This document shows, piece by piece, positions 23,124-29,939 of a stretch of DNA of 33,083 bases (position 1 is the first letter of the stretch; every line of letters starts with the position of its first letter). Origin of the DNA: Gammaproteobacteria bacterium (GTDB taxonomy: Bacteria; Pseudomonadota; Gammaproteobacteria; Ga0077536); NCBI GenBank assembly GCA_030833185.1, contig JAURHQ010000017.1, positions 269-33,351 on the forward strand, read 5' to 3'. A program made the translations under genes and the position numbers. Below the pieces are notes generated by a model. The model was not told the DNA's origin. It searched no databases and was given only the letters and a program-made list of their open reading frames with translations.

Positions 23124-24311
23124 CTAATGCTGGGCTTTTTTCAGCGCCTTCATCGCGCGGTCCAGCCCGTCCAGCGTCAGCGGGAACATGCGCTCGCCCA
23201 TCAGCTTCTTCACCAGCGAGATGGAAGGAATGTAGTTCCAGTGGTCTTCCGGCTGCGGGTTAAGCCACACCGCATTGGGATAGAGCGCCAGGAGGCGTCC
23301 GATCCACACCGAGCCCGGTTCTTCGTTCCAGTGTTCGATGCTGCCGCCGGCGGCCATGATTTCGTAGGGGCTCATGGTCGCGTCGCCCACAAACACCACC
23401 TTGTGATCCGCGCTGTATTTGTTCATCAGCGTGGTGGTGGGGAAGCGGTTGACCGCGCGCATGAGGTTGTCGCGCCAGACCGTTTCGTAGACGAAGTTGT
23501 GGAAGTAGAAATGCTCCAGATGCTTGAACTCCGCACGGGTGGCCGAGAACAGCTCTTCACAAACTTTGACATGCGGATCCATCGAGCCGCCGACGTCCAG
23601 AAACAGCAGCAGCTTGGTGGTGTTGCGGCGTTCGGGCACCAGCTTGATGTCGAGCATGCCGGCCTTGCGCGCGGTCGAGCGAATGGTATCGTCGATGTCG
23701 AGTTCTTCTTCGGCGCCTTCGCGCGCGAAGCGGCGCAGCTTGCGCAGCGCCATCTTGATATTGCGGGTGCCGAGTTCGACCTGATCGTCCAGGTTGCGGT
23801 ACTCGCGCTTGTCCCAGACCTTGACCGCCTTGCCCTGACCGCGCTTGTTCTGGCCGATGCGCACGCCTTCCGGGTTGTACCCGTGCGCGCCGAAGGGCGA
23901 GGTGCCGCCGGTACCAATCCACTTGTTCCCGCCGTGGTGGGCTTTCTTCTGCTCTTCGAGGCGCTGCTTCAGCGTCTCCATGAGCTTGTCCCAGCCGCCG
24001 AGGGCTTCGATTTTTGCCTTCTCTTCCTCGGTGAGGTTGAGTTCTTTCTGCTTCTTCAGCCAGTCGAGCGGAATCTCGCCGAGAATTTCTTCAAACAGCG
24101 TTTGCTTGCCCTGAATGTAGTCGCCAAAGACCTGATCGAAGCGGTCGAAGTAGCGCTCGTCTTTCACCAGCGTGCAGCGGGCGAGGTAGTAGAACTCGTC
24201 CACGCTGAACGCGGCGAGGCGCGCTTCAAGCGCGCGCAGCAGGGTCAGATACTCGGTCACCGAGACCGGTATCTTGACCGTGCGCAGGCGATAGAAAAGA
24301 TCAGTTAGCAC
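23124..24311 (-). CDS. VWA domain protein, CoxE-like
   Basis: A 395-residue protein of the VWA-containing CoxE-like family. The N-terminal half is helical and charged (residues 1-220), with a glycine-rich linker [15 protein letters not shown]. The C-terminal VWA domain starts at about 232 ([17 protein letters not shown]). The metal-site motif is D239-V-G-G-S243, so the first Ser of DxSxS is Gly. Such proteins work with MoxR AAA+ ATPases as chaperone pairs that insert metal cofactors or activate partner enzymes. Its start lies 11 bases inside the moxR-like gene, indicating coupling. The client protein is unknown; TIGR03790 follows immediately. Confidence 0.9.
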   Translation of the reverse strand: MLTDLFYRLRTVKIPVSVTEYLTLLRALEARLAAFSVDEFYYLARCTLVKDERYFDRFDQVFGDYIQGKQTLFEEILGEIPLDWLKKQKELNLTEEEKAKIEALGGWDKLMETLKQRLEEQKKAHHGGNKWIGTGGTSPFGAHGYNPEGVRIGQNKRGQGKAVKVWDKREYRNLDDQVELGTRNIKMALRKLRRFAREGAEEELDIDDTIRSTARKAGMLDIKLVPERRNTTKLLLFLDVGGSMDPHVKVCEELFSATRAEFKHLEHFYFHNFVYETVWRDNLMRAVNRFPTTTLMNKYSADHKVVFVGDATMSPYEIMAAGGSIEHWNEEPGSVWIGRLLALYPNAVWLNPQPEDHWNYIPSISLVKKLMGERMFPLTLDGLDRAMKALKKAQH

Positions 24312-25158
24312 CGGTGCGACGCGTCATGAAAACCAGCCGCTCGAACAGGTGCATGTCCTGCTCGTTCTTCAGCAAGGCGCCATAGAGCTTGGGGATCGCC
24401 TTGCGGCTGTCTTTCTCGCGCAGCGCCTCGGGCGGAATGTCTTCCGCCACCAGCAGCTTGATCCAGTCCAGCAGCTCCGAGGTCGACGGCTTCTTCTTCA
24501 GGCCCGGCAGTTCGCGCAGTTCAAAGAAGCTCTGCAGGGCTTCGGCCAGCAGGTTTTTCTTGATGTCCGGGAAATGCACCTTGACGATGGTTTCCATGGT
24601 GTCCGCTTCCGGGAAGCGGATGTAGTGGAAGAAGCAGCGGCGCAGGAAGGCGTCGGGCAGTTCTTTTTCGTTGTTGCTGGTGATGATGATGATCGGCCGC
24701 TGTCTGGCCTTGATGGTCTGCTGCGTCTCGTAGACGTAGAACTCCATGCGGTCGAGTTCCTGCAGCAGGTCGTTGGGGAACTCGATGTCGGCCTTGTCGA
24801 TTTCGTCGATCAGCAGAATGGGCTGGACGTCGGATTCGAAGGCCTCCCACAGCTTGCCCTTCACGATGTAGTTGCCGATGTCCTTGACCCGGTCGTCGCC
24901 CAGCTGGGAGTCGCGCAGACGCGCCACGGCGTCGTATTCGTACAGGCCGCGCGCGGCCTTGGTGGTGGACTTGATGTGCCAGCCAATCAGCGGCCGGCCC
25001 AGCGAGCGGGCAATTTCCTCGGCCAGCATGGTTTTGCCGGTGCCGGGCTCGCCTTTGACCAGCAGGGGACGTTCCAGCGTGATGGCGGCGTTCACCGCCA
25101 TCATGAGGTCGTCGGTCGCGACGTAGGACTCGGTCCCGGAGAAACGTGCATTGGACAT
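24301..25158 (-). CDS. MoxR-family AAA+ ATPase
   Basis: A 285-residue AAA+ ATPase of the MoxR group. Walker A is GEPGTGKT at residues 36-43, Walker B is ILLIDEIDKAD at about 118-128, the sensor-1 region is IIITSNNEKELPDAFLRRC, and the C-terminal lid is KKKPSTSELLDWIKLL. It would couple ATP hydrolysis to remodelling of a client through its VWA partner, with which it overlaps by 11 bases. I chose the ATG at 25158 (MSNARFSGTESYVATDDL), the usual start of this subfamily. A longer frame reaching 25311 runs back over the divergent Sel1 gene and was rejected. Only 40 bases separate it from that gene. Confidence 0.93.
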   Translation of the reverse strand: MSNARFSGTESYVATDDLMMAVNAAITLERPLLVKGEPGTGKTMLAEEIARSLGRPLIGWHIKSTTKAARGLYEYDAVARLRDSQLGDDRVKDIGNYIVKGKLWEAFESDVQPILLIDEIDKADIEFPNDLLQELDRMEFYVYETQQTIKARQRPIIIITSNNEKELPDAFLRRCFFHYIRFPEADTMETIVKVHFPDIKKNLLAEALQSFFELRELPGLKKKPSTSELLDWIKLLVAEDIPPEALREKDSRKAIPKLYGALLKNEQDMHLFERLVFMTRRTGAN

Positions 25159-25198
25159 GGCTGAACCCGCAGAAAAGATTAAGCGTAGATTGTATGAC

Positions 25199-26041
25199 AT
25201 GAATATCCGCCGGCCCACCGCTGCACGCAGGGTCGCCTGCCTCGCGCTGGCGCTGTGCCTGTGGTCGGGCGCGCCACAAGCCGACGTCGCCGCGGGGCTC
25301 GTCGCCTTCAAGGCTAAAGACTACGGCGCCGCCGGGCAGGCGTTTCGCGGGCCGGCGGAAGCCGGTGACGCGACTGCCCAGTACTACCTTGGCCTGCTCA
25401 ATGAACACGGCTGGGGGCTGGTGCCCGACCCGGCCAAGGCCGCCCAGTGGTATGAGAAATCCGCGGCCCAGGGTTTCATGAAGGCCCAACACAACCTCGC
25501 CACCCTGCTGCACGACGGGCGCGGCGTGCCGCGCGATCCACGCGCTGCGCTCGACTGGTATCGGCGCGCCGCGGCGCAGGGCAGCGCGCGCGCCGCCCAG
25601 CGGGTTGGCACCCTGTACTTCACCGGCGACGAGGGCATCGAACGCGATGTGGGCCAAGCGCGGGTCTGGTGGCAGCAGGCCTGGGACGGCGGTGAGGCCG
25701 ATGCCGCCTACAACCTGGGCATCCTGTCCCGGCGCGGTATGGGCGTGCCGCGCGACCCCGCCGCCGCCGCCGGCTGGTGGGAAAAGGCCGCCCGCGCCGG
25801 GTCGCCGCTGGCCCGCAATGCGCTGGGCGAGCTGTATTTGCGCGGCGACGGCGTGAAGCCGGATGCCCTGACCGCCTGGGCCTGGTTCAAGCTGGCGGCC
25901 GATGCCGGCGTGGCCGCTGCCAATCAAAGTGCCGCGCTGGTCGCCGCCCAGTTTGACCCGACCACGCTGGCCGCCGCCGAGGCGCGTGCCGCGCAGCTGG
26001 CCCGCCCCGACGCCCCGCCGACGCCGGCATCCAAACCCTGA
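25199..26041 (+). CDS. Exported Sel1-repeat protein
   Basis: A 280-residue protein with a signal peptide (about residues 1-29, RRVACLALALCLWSGAPQA) followed by five to six Sel1/TPR-like repeats of about 36 residues: AEAGDATAQYYLGLLNEHGW, SAAQGFMKAQHNLATLLHDG, AAAQGSARAAQRVGTLYFTG, AWDGGEADAAYNLGILSRRG, and ARAGSPLARNALGELYLRGD. These form a superhelix for protein-protein contacts in the periplasm. The C-terminal tail is Ala/Pro-rich. The ATG at 25199 is the start that gives a signal peptide. It diverges from the moxR-like gene. Confidence 0.88.
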   Translation: MNIRRPTAARRVACLALALCLWSGAPQADVAAGLVAFKAKDYGAAGQAFRGPAEAGDATAQYYLGLLNEHGWGLVPDPAKAAQWYEKSAAQGFMKAQHNLATLLHDGRGVPRDPRAALDWYRRAAAQGSARAAQRVGTLYFTGDEGIERDVGQARVWWQQAWDGGEADAAYNLGILSRRGMGVPRDPAAAAGWWEKAARAGSPLARNALGELYLRGDGVKPDALTAWAWFKLAADAGVAAANQSAALVAAQFDPTTLAAAEARAAQLARPDAPPTPASKP

Positions 26042-26114
26042 TCCCGATCGCGGCCTTGCTGGCGCGCAGGCGCTAGCCTGCCGTTCCGACCTTGGCCATA
26101 GTGGAGCTTCCCCG

Positions 26115-26633
26115 ATGAACGACCGCAGTGCGCCCGACCGACCCGCCGAGCGTTCGTTGACGGACAGCCGGCCGGCCGGTGGGCGGCAGGCGCCGCGTCT
26201 GGCGGTGAAGCTCAGCTTGAGCCTGCGCGATGACGATGGGCACACCTATGCCGTGGAGGTGCTGAACGTCTCGGCCGGCGGCCTGCAGCTGTGTTGCGAT
26301 AGGGCTACCGCGCGGCGTCTGAATGCCGGACGTGCGCCGCAGATGTTCACCGCAGCCTTGCCGGTCGCGCAGGCCGCGGCCCATGTGGCGCTGGTGGGCC
26401 TGCGCCGGCGCTATCTGCAGCTGGACGCAGAAATAGGGACAGCCTTGCTGGGCTGCGATTTTGTCGGCCTGCGGCCGGTGGCGGCGCGGCGTCTGGCCGA
26501 ACTGACCGGCGTTAACGCGTGGGTCGGGGCGACGGGAGAGGCTGGGCTCAGGCGTCGAGGTCTGGAATCAGCGCGCTACGGATCCGCGCAATCTTATCCT
26601 TCAGCAACAGCTTGCGGCGTTTCAGGCGCTTAA
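26115..26633 (+). CDS. PilZ-domain protein (c-di-GMP receptor)
   Basis: A 172-residue protein with a PilZ domain at about residues 24-135. Both parts of the c-di-GMP-binding signature are present: R24-Q-A-P-R28 (RxxxR) and N51-V-S-A-G-G56 ([D/N]xSxxG). The domain ends near LAELTGVNAW. The last 35 or so residues, rich in Arg/Gly/Ser, are encoded on the strand opposite the 3' end of the DUF465 gene and may be simple read-through. GGAG lies 8 bases before the ATG. Its target process (motility, pili, polysaccharide) cannot be told. Confidence 0.83.
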   Translation: MNDRSAPDRPAERSLTDSRPAGGRQAPRLAVKLSLSLRDDDGHTYAVEVLNVSAGGLQLCCDRATARRLNAGRAPQMFTAALPVAQAAAHVALVGLRRRYLQLDAEIGTALLGCDFVGLRPVAARRLAELTGVNAWVGATGEAGLRRRGLESARYGSAQSYPSATACGVSGA

Positions 26634-26766
26634 TCAGCAGCTCGTCGACATCGGGCTGAGCCGACAGGCGGGTGACGATTTCGTCCAGATCGCGGTGCTC
26701 GACTTCCAGCACCCGCAGGCGACGCCCCAGCGCTGCGTTATTTTCTCTGTGCACGCCGTATCCCAT
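26548..26766 (-). CDS. DUF465 (YdcH-type) small protein
   Basis: A 72-residue, highly charged helical protein of the DUF465/YdcH family, with the helical hairpin RRLRVLEVEHRDLDEIVTRL ... DELLIKRLKRRKLLLKDKIARI. The family function is unknown. I chose ATG 26766; ATG 26802 would add 12 residues. Neither has a strong ribosome binding site. The last 86 bases are antisense to the end of the PilZ gene. The 196 bases between this start and the next gene at 26963 would hold divergent promoters, but I cannot point to a convincing one. Confidence 0.8.
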   Translation of the reverse strand: MGYGVHRENNAALGRRLRVLEVEHRDLDEIVTRLSAQPDVDELLIKRLKRRKLLLKDKIARIRSALIPDLDA

Positions 26767-26962
26767 CTTGAAACGGTAGTTCTGCGTCGATTCTACGCCC
26801 ATGCCGTGACCGGAAGGCCAGCCGGGTCTGCGGCACCCGCCGCGAGGGCCGGTGCAGGAGTGTGACGAGCCGCACAAATCAGGAAAAAAGTTCGCGCAAA
26901 ATCCATCGACGGTCGCTACCCCTGTTGAAGCCGTCCCCAGCGGCAGGCCTTGCCCGCGAACG

Positions 26963-28087
26963 ATGAGCCCGGTAGCGCCGATGAACGGAACCCACAGCCC
27001 ACTTGATCCCGCCGCACAGGCGCTGAAGGCCAGCGTGGCGCGCAGCCTGCGTGAGACCCGCTTTGCGCGGCTGTCTGCGCCGGACTTCGCGCGCGTGGTC
27101 GCTGCCCTGCAGCCGACCCGCGTTGGTGCCGGCGAGACCGTGGTGAAGCAGGGCGAGCGGGGCGAGGCGTACTTCGTCATCGGCGAAGGGCAGTGTCAGG
27201 TCGAGCAGGCGCGGCCCGGTGCGCCGCCCGCGCCGGTGGCCGAACTAGGGCCGGGCGACGCGTTTGGCGAAGAGGCGCTAATCGTCAACGGCACCCGCAA
27301 CGCCTCGGTTCGCATGCTGACCGACGGCACCCTGCTGCGGCTGCCGCGGCAGATTTTCATGGAGTCTATCCGGCGCCCTTTGCTGCGCGCCGTCGACTAT
27401 CCGCCGGCCGTGAAGGCGGTGCAGGACGGGCGCGCGGTGTGGCTGGATGTGCGCCACTCGCGCGAGGCCGCCGCGAGCGGCTTGCCCGGTGCGCTCGCGG
27501 TGCCCTTGCGGCTGTTGCGCCAGGTAGCCGGCCGGCTGCGCCGCGACCGCCGCTACATTGCCTACTGCGAGCACGGCGGGCGCAGCGCGGTGGCCGCGTT
27601 CCTGCTGGCCGAGCGGGGTTTCGACGTGCTGTTTCTGGCCGGCGGTCTGGCGCGTCACGGGCTGCTCGCGCCGCCGGATCTGGAATTGCTGTCCGCCAGC
27701 TTCAGGCCGCTGGGCCAGACGCCTGCCGGCGGCCTGTTACCGACCTCGCAGCTGACGGCCCGCGAGCAGCGGGGAGGCATGACCGAACTGCGCTGCGACC
27801 CGCCGCCGCCCGCCGCGCCTGTTACGCGCGGAGTCCTGGCCCCGCAGGTCGCCAGCGCACCGCCGCTCCCGCCGGTGGGTGCCTTGCCGCCGGTCGCCGA
27901 CGACATCGAAGATTTTGAGCAAACGCATCACCAGCATCTCGCGGCACGCTGGCAGGCCGGCGCGCGGCTCACGCCGGCGGAGCACCTGGCGCGCGAACGG
28001 GCGCGGGCGGAGCGCAAGCGCCAGCATGCCGAGGCGCACGCGCGGCAGCTGTTATCCGAACTGGAAGACCGCCTAGCGGAGGATTGA
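26963..28087 (+). CDS. Cyclic-nucleotide-binding domain fused to rhodanese domain
   Basis: A 374-residue cytoplasmic two-domain protein. Residues about 30-140 are a cNMP-binding (CRP-like) domain, with FGEEALIVNGTRNASVRML at 101-119 (phosphate cassette, Arg112). Residues about 145-235 are a rhodanese domain with the active loop C202-E-H-G-G-R-S. The C-terminal third is Pro/Ala-rich, ending in a charged helix (AEHLARERARAERKRQHAEA). There is no DNA-binding domain, so it is not a CRP-type regulator. The start is uncertain: ATG 26963 is preferred, ATG 26981 and GTG 26852 are possible. Its 3' end overlaps the DUF3301 gene by 15 bases tail to tail. Confidence 0.85.
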   Translation: MSPVAPMNGTHSPLDPAAQALKASVARSLRETRFARLSAPDFARVVAALQPTRVGAGETVVKQGERGEAYFVIGEGQCQVEQARPGAPPAPVAELGPGDAFGEEALIVNGTRNASVRMLTDGTLLRLPRQIFMESIRRPLLRAVDYPPAVKAVQDGRAVWLDVRHSREAAASGLPGALAVPLRLLRQVAGRLRRDRRYIAYCEHGGRSAVAAFLLAERGFDVLFLAGGLARHGLLAPPDLELLSASFRPLGQTPAGGLLPTSQLTAREQRGGMTELRCDPPPPAAPVTRGVLAPQVASAPPLPPVGALPPVADDIEDFEQTHHQHLAARWQAGARLTPAEHLARERARAERKRQHAEAHARQLLSELEDRLAED

Positions 28088-28435
28088 GACCACGTTGTCG
28101 CGCGGGCGACGCAGGTCGAGATAGACATCGCCGTCGGCCTGCCGCACCAGCGCCCACTGTGGCATCAGGCCCGCCAGCGCCAGATCACCACTCTGGCGAC
28201 TGCGCCCGTCCGGCGTGAAATCGAAGCGATAGATGCGCAAGAGCTGCCGCCGGCCGTGAGCGTCGCGGTCGAGCCTGAGTCCGCGCAGCACCAGACTGTC
28301 GTCCAGCACCTGCAGGTTCAGTTCGGTGGTGACCCGGCGCAGCGCCAGCAGCGCGCGGTCCCGTCCGCTCATGCTCCAGTGCCAGAGCGCGAACACGCCG
28401 CCTGCGATGAGCATCAGGATCAGGGCCTCGCGCAA
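28073..28435 (-). CDS. DUF3301 protein
   Basis: A 120-residue protein with one N-terminal membrane helix (about residues 3-19, LILMLIAGGVFALWHW) and a soluble domain matching DUF3301: RDRALLALRRVTTELNLQVL, DDSLVLRGLRLDRDAHGRR, QLLRIYRFDFTPDG. The family is mainly gammaproteobacterial in my memory and has no known function. The start TTG at 28435 gives the usual length; ATG 28414 would shorten the membrane helix. It follows the CPXCG gene by 3 bases and is probably translated from the same message. Confidence 0.78.
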   Translation of the reverse strand: MREALILMLIAGGVFALWHWSMSGRDRALLALRRVTTELNLQVLDDSLVLRGLRLDRDAHGRRQLLRIYRFDFTPDGRSRQSGDLALAGLMPQWALVRQADGDVYLDLRRPRDNVVSILR

Positions 28436-28438
28436 GGC

Positions 28439-28627
28439 TTATTCGTCCAGCCGCCGTGCATGAAAACCCAGCGGCCGGCCGCTGCTGCTGAAGCTGCAGC
28501 CGATCTCGATCGGCCGGCAACAGACCTCGCAGTCTTCCACGTAGGCCTGCTCGCCGCCCGAGCCGTCCAGCAGCACACTGATGCGTTCACCGCAGTAGGG
28601 GCAACGAAAGCGTTTTTCGACGACCAC
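28439..28627 (-). CDS. CPXCG-motif cysteine-rich protein
   Basis: A 62-residue protein with a probable zinc ribbon: CPYCGE (residues 9-14) and VEDCEVCCRPIEI (two Cys pairs). This matches the CPXCG motif-containing cysteine-rich protein family, of unknown function. The only usable start is GTG at 28627; the frame upstream lies in yajQ. It sits 10 bases after the yajQ stop and 3 bases before DUF3301. Confidence 0.85.
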   Translation of the reverse strand: MVVEKRFRCPYCGERISVLLDGSGGEQAYVEDCEVCCRPIEIGCSFSSSGRPLGFHARRLDE

Positions 28628-28637
28628 CGGTGCTGTG

Positions 28638-29120
28638 CTAGTCGCGGAAGTTGGTGAACTGGAGCGGCAGCCCGATGTCGGCCTTGCGCAAGAAGGCGAT
28701 GACGTCCTGCAGGTCGTCGCGTTTCTTGCCGGTTACCCGCACCTGCTTGTCCTGCACCTGCGCCTGCACCTTGAGGCCGGACTCCTTGATTTTCTTCACC
28801 ACCTTGCGCGCCGTGTCGGCATCCAGCCCGTTGCGGACGGTCACTTTCTGGCGCGCCTCGGCGAGGTTCTTGCTGACCTCGCCAATGTCGAGCGCGGTGA
28901 CGTCGATGCCGCGCTTGGCGACCCGCAGGCGCAGGATTTCGAGCACCTGTTTGACCTGAAAGTCGGCGTTGCCGATCAGCGTCAGCTCGAAGTCGTCCTG
29001 CTCTACCCGTGCGTCAGAGCCTTTCAGGTCAAACCTGGTGGCGATTTCGCGCGTAGTCTGGTCAACGGCATTGCTGAGTTCGTGGGCATCGACTTCCGAG
29101 ACGACGTCGAATGAGGGCAT
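28638..29120 (-). CDS. yajQ: YajQ-family nucleotide-binding protein
   Basis: A 160-residue YajQ/UPF0234 protein, full length. The N-terminus MPSFDVVSEVDAHELSNAVD and blocks TREIATRFDLKGSDARVE (residues about 23-40), KRGIDVTALDIGEVSKNLAEARQKV and TGKKRDDLQDVIAFLRKAD are diagnostic. Homologues such as the Xanthomonas protein bind c-di-GMP and affect virulence genes; others bind other nucleotides. ATG 29120 has GGAG 7 bases upstream. First gene of a likely yajQ-CPXCG-DUF3301 unit. Confidence 0.95.
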   Translation of the reverse strand: MPSFDVVSEVDAHELSNAVDQTTREIATRFDLKGSDARVEQDDFELTLIGNADFQVKQVLEILRLRVAKRGIDVTALDIGEVSKNLAEARQKVTVRNGLDADTARKVVKKIKESGLKVQAQVQDKQVRVTGKKRDDLQDVIAFLRKADIGLPLQFTNFRD

Positions 29121-29219
29121 GATGGCGCTCCGGCTGGACGAGTCCGGCAATTCTAGCGCGGCGCGTAGCCGCGCCCCAGCCTTGAAAATCGACCGCCCGC
29201 CACCAGATGGACAATAACC

Positions 29220-29939
29220 GTGTTTGAAGTCATCTCATTCGATCTGGACGACACCCTGTGGGATGCCGGCCCGGTGCTGTGGCGGGCCGAGGAACTGCAA
29301 TACGCGTGGCTCGGGGAACACCTGCCGCGGATCGCCGGCGCTCATAGCCTGCTGGCCTTGCAGGCCCTGCGGCGGGATCTGGCGCGCGCCCAGCCCGCGC
29401 TGGCGCACGACTTTACGCGTTTGCGAATCGCCGCCCTCGAAGCGCTTTGTGCCGAGCACGACTATCCGGCCGAGATGGCGACCACCGCGGTTGAGGTGTT
29501 TCTTGATGCACGGAGCCAAGTGGCGCTGTTCGATGAAGTCGATGCCGTCTTGCGCGCGCTGGGCCAACGCTACCGGCTGGTCGCGCTGACCAACGGCAAT
29601 ACCGATTTGGTGCGGGCCGGGGTGCATCACTACTTCGAATTTGCGCTGTCGCCGGCCGACACCGGCACCAGCAAGCCGGACCCGCGGATGTTCGAGGCGG
29701 TATTGGCGCGCGCCGGAGTGACGGCCAACGCGGTGCTGCACGTGGGCGATGAACCGCGTTACGACATTCTGGGCGCCCACAACGCCAACATCCGATCGGT
29801 CTGGATTAACCGTAATGCGCGCGACTGGCCGGCGGAATTCCCCCGCGCCCACGCCGAAATCACGACGCTCGACGGCCTGCCTGACGCCATCGAGCAACTT
29901 GCGGCTGCGGCCGCTGCAGAGAGGACCCTACCGGCATGA
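29220..29939 (+). CDS. HAD-superfamily hydrolase (subfamily IA)
   Basis: A 239-residue cytosolic HAD phosphatase. Motif I is F7-D-L-D-D-T-L (nucleophile Asp8, acid/base Asp10), motif II is ALTNGN (about 122-127), motif III is the Lys of GTSKPDPRMF, and motif IV is VGDEPRYDILGA. A helical cap (about residues 15-90) marks subfamily I. The substrate is unknown; phosphoglycolate-, FMN- or nucleotide-phosphatase activity are options (YigB/YjjG-like). The start is GTG at 29220. Its TGA overlaps the ATG of the M16C protease (29936-29939). Confidence 0.88.
   Translation: MFEVISFDLDDTLWDAGPVLWRAEELQYAWLGEHLPRIAGAHSLLALQALRRDLARAQPALAHDFTRLRIAALEALCAEHDYPAEMATTAVEVFLDARSQVALFDEVDAVLRALGQRYRLVALTNGNTDLVRAGVHHYFEFALSPADTGTSKPDPRMFEAVLARAGVTANAVLHVGDEPRYDILGAHNANIRSVWINRNARDWPAEFPRAHAEITTLDGLPDAIEQLAAAAAAERTLPA

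Noticed and set aside
25159-25311. An upstream extension of the MoxR-type ATPase
   Set aside because: The extension runs over the signal peptide of the divergent Sel1 gene; the family normally begins at MSNARFSG.
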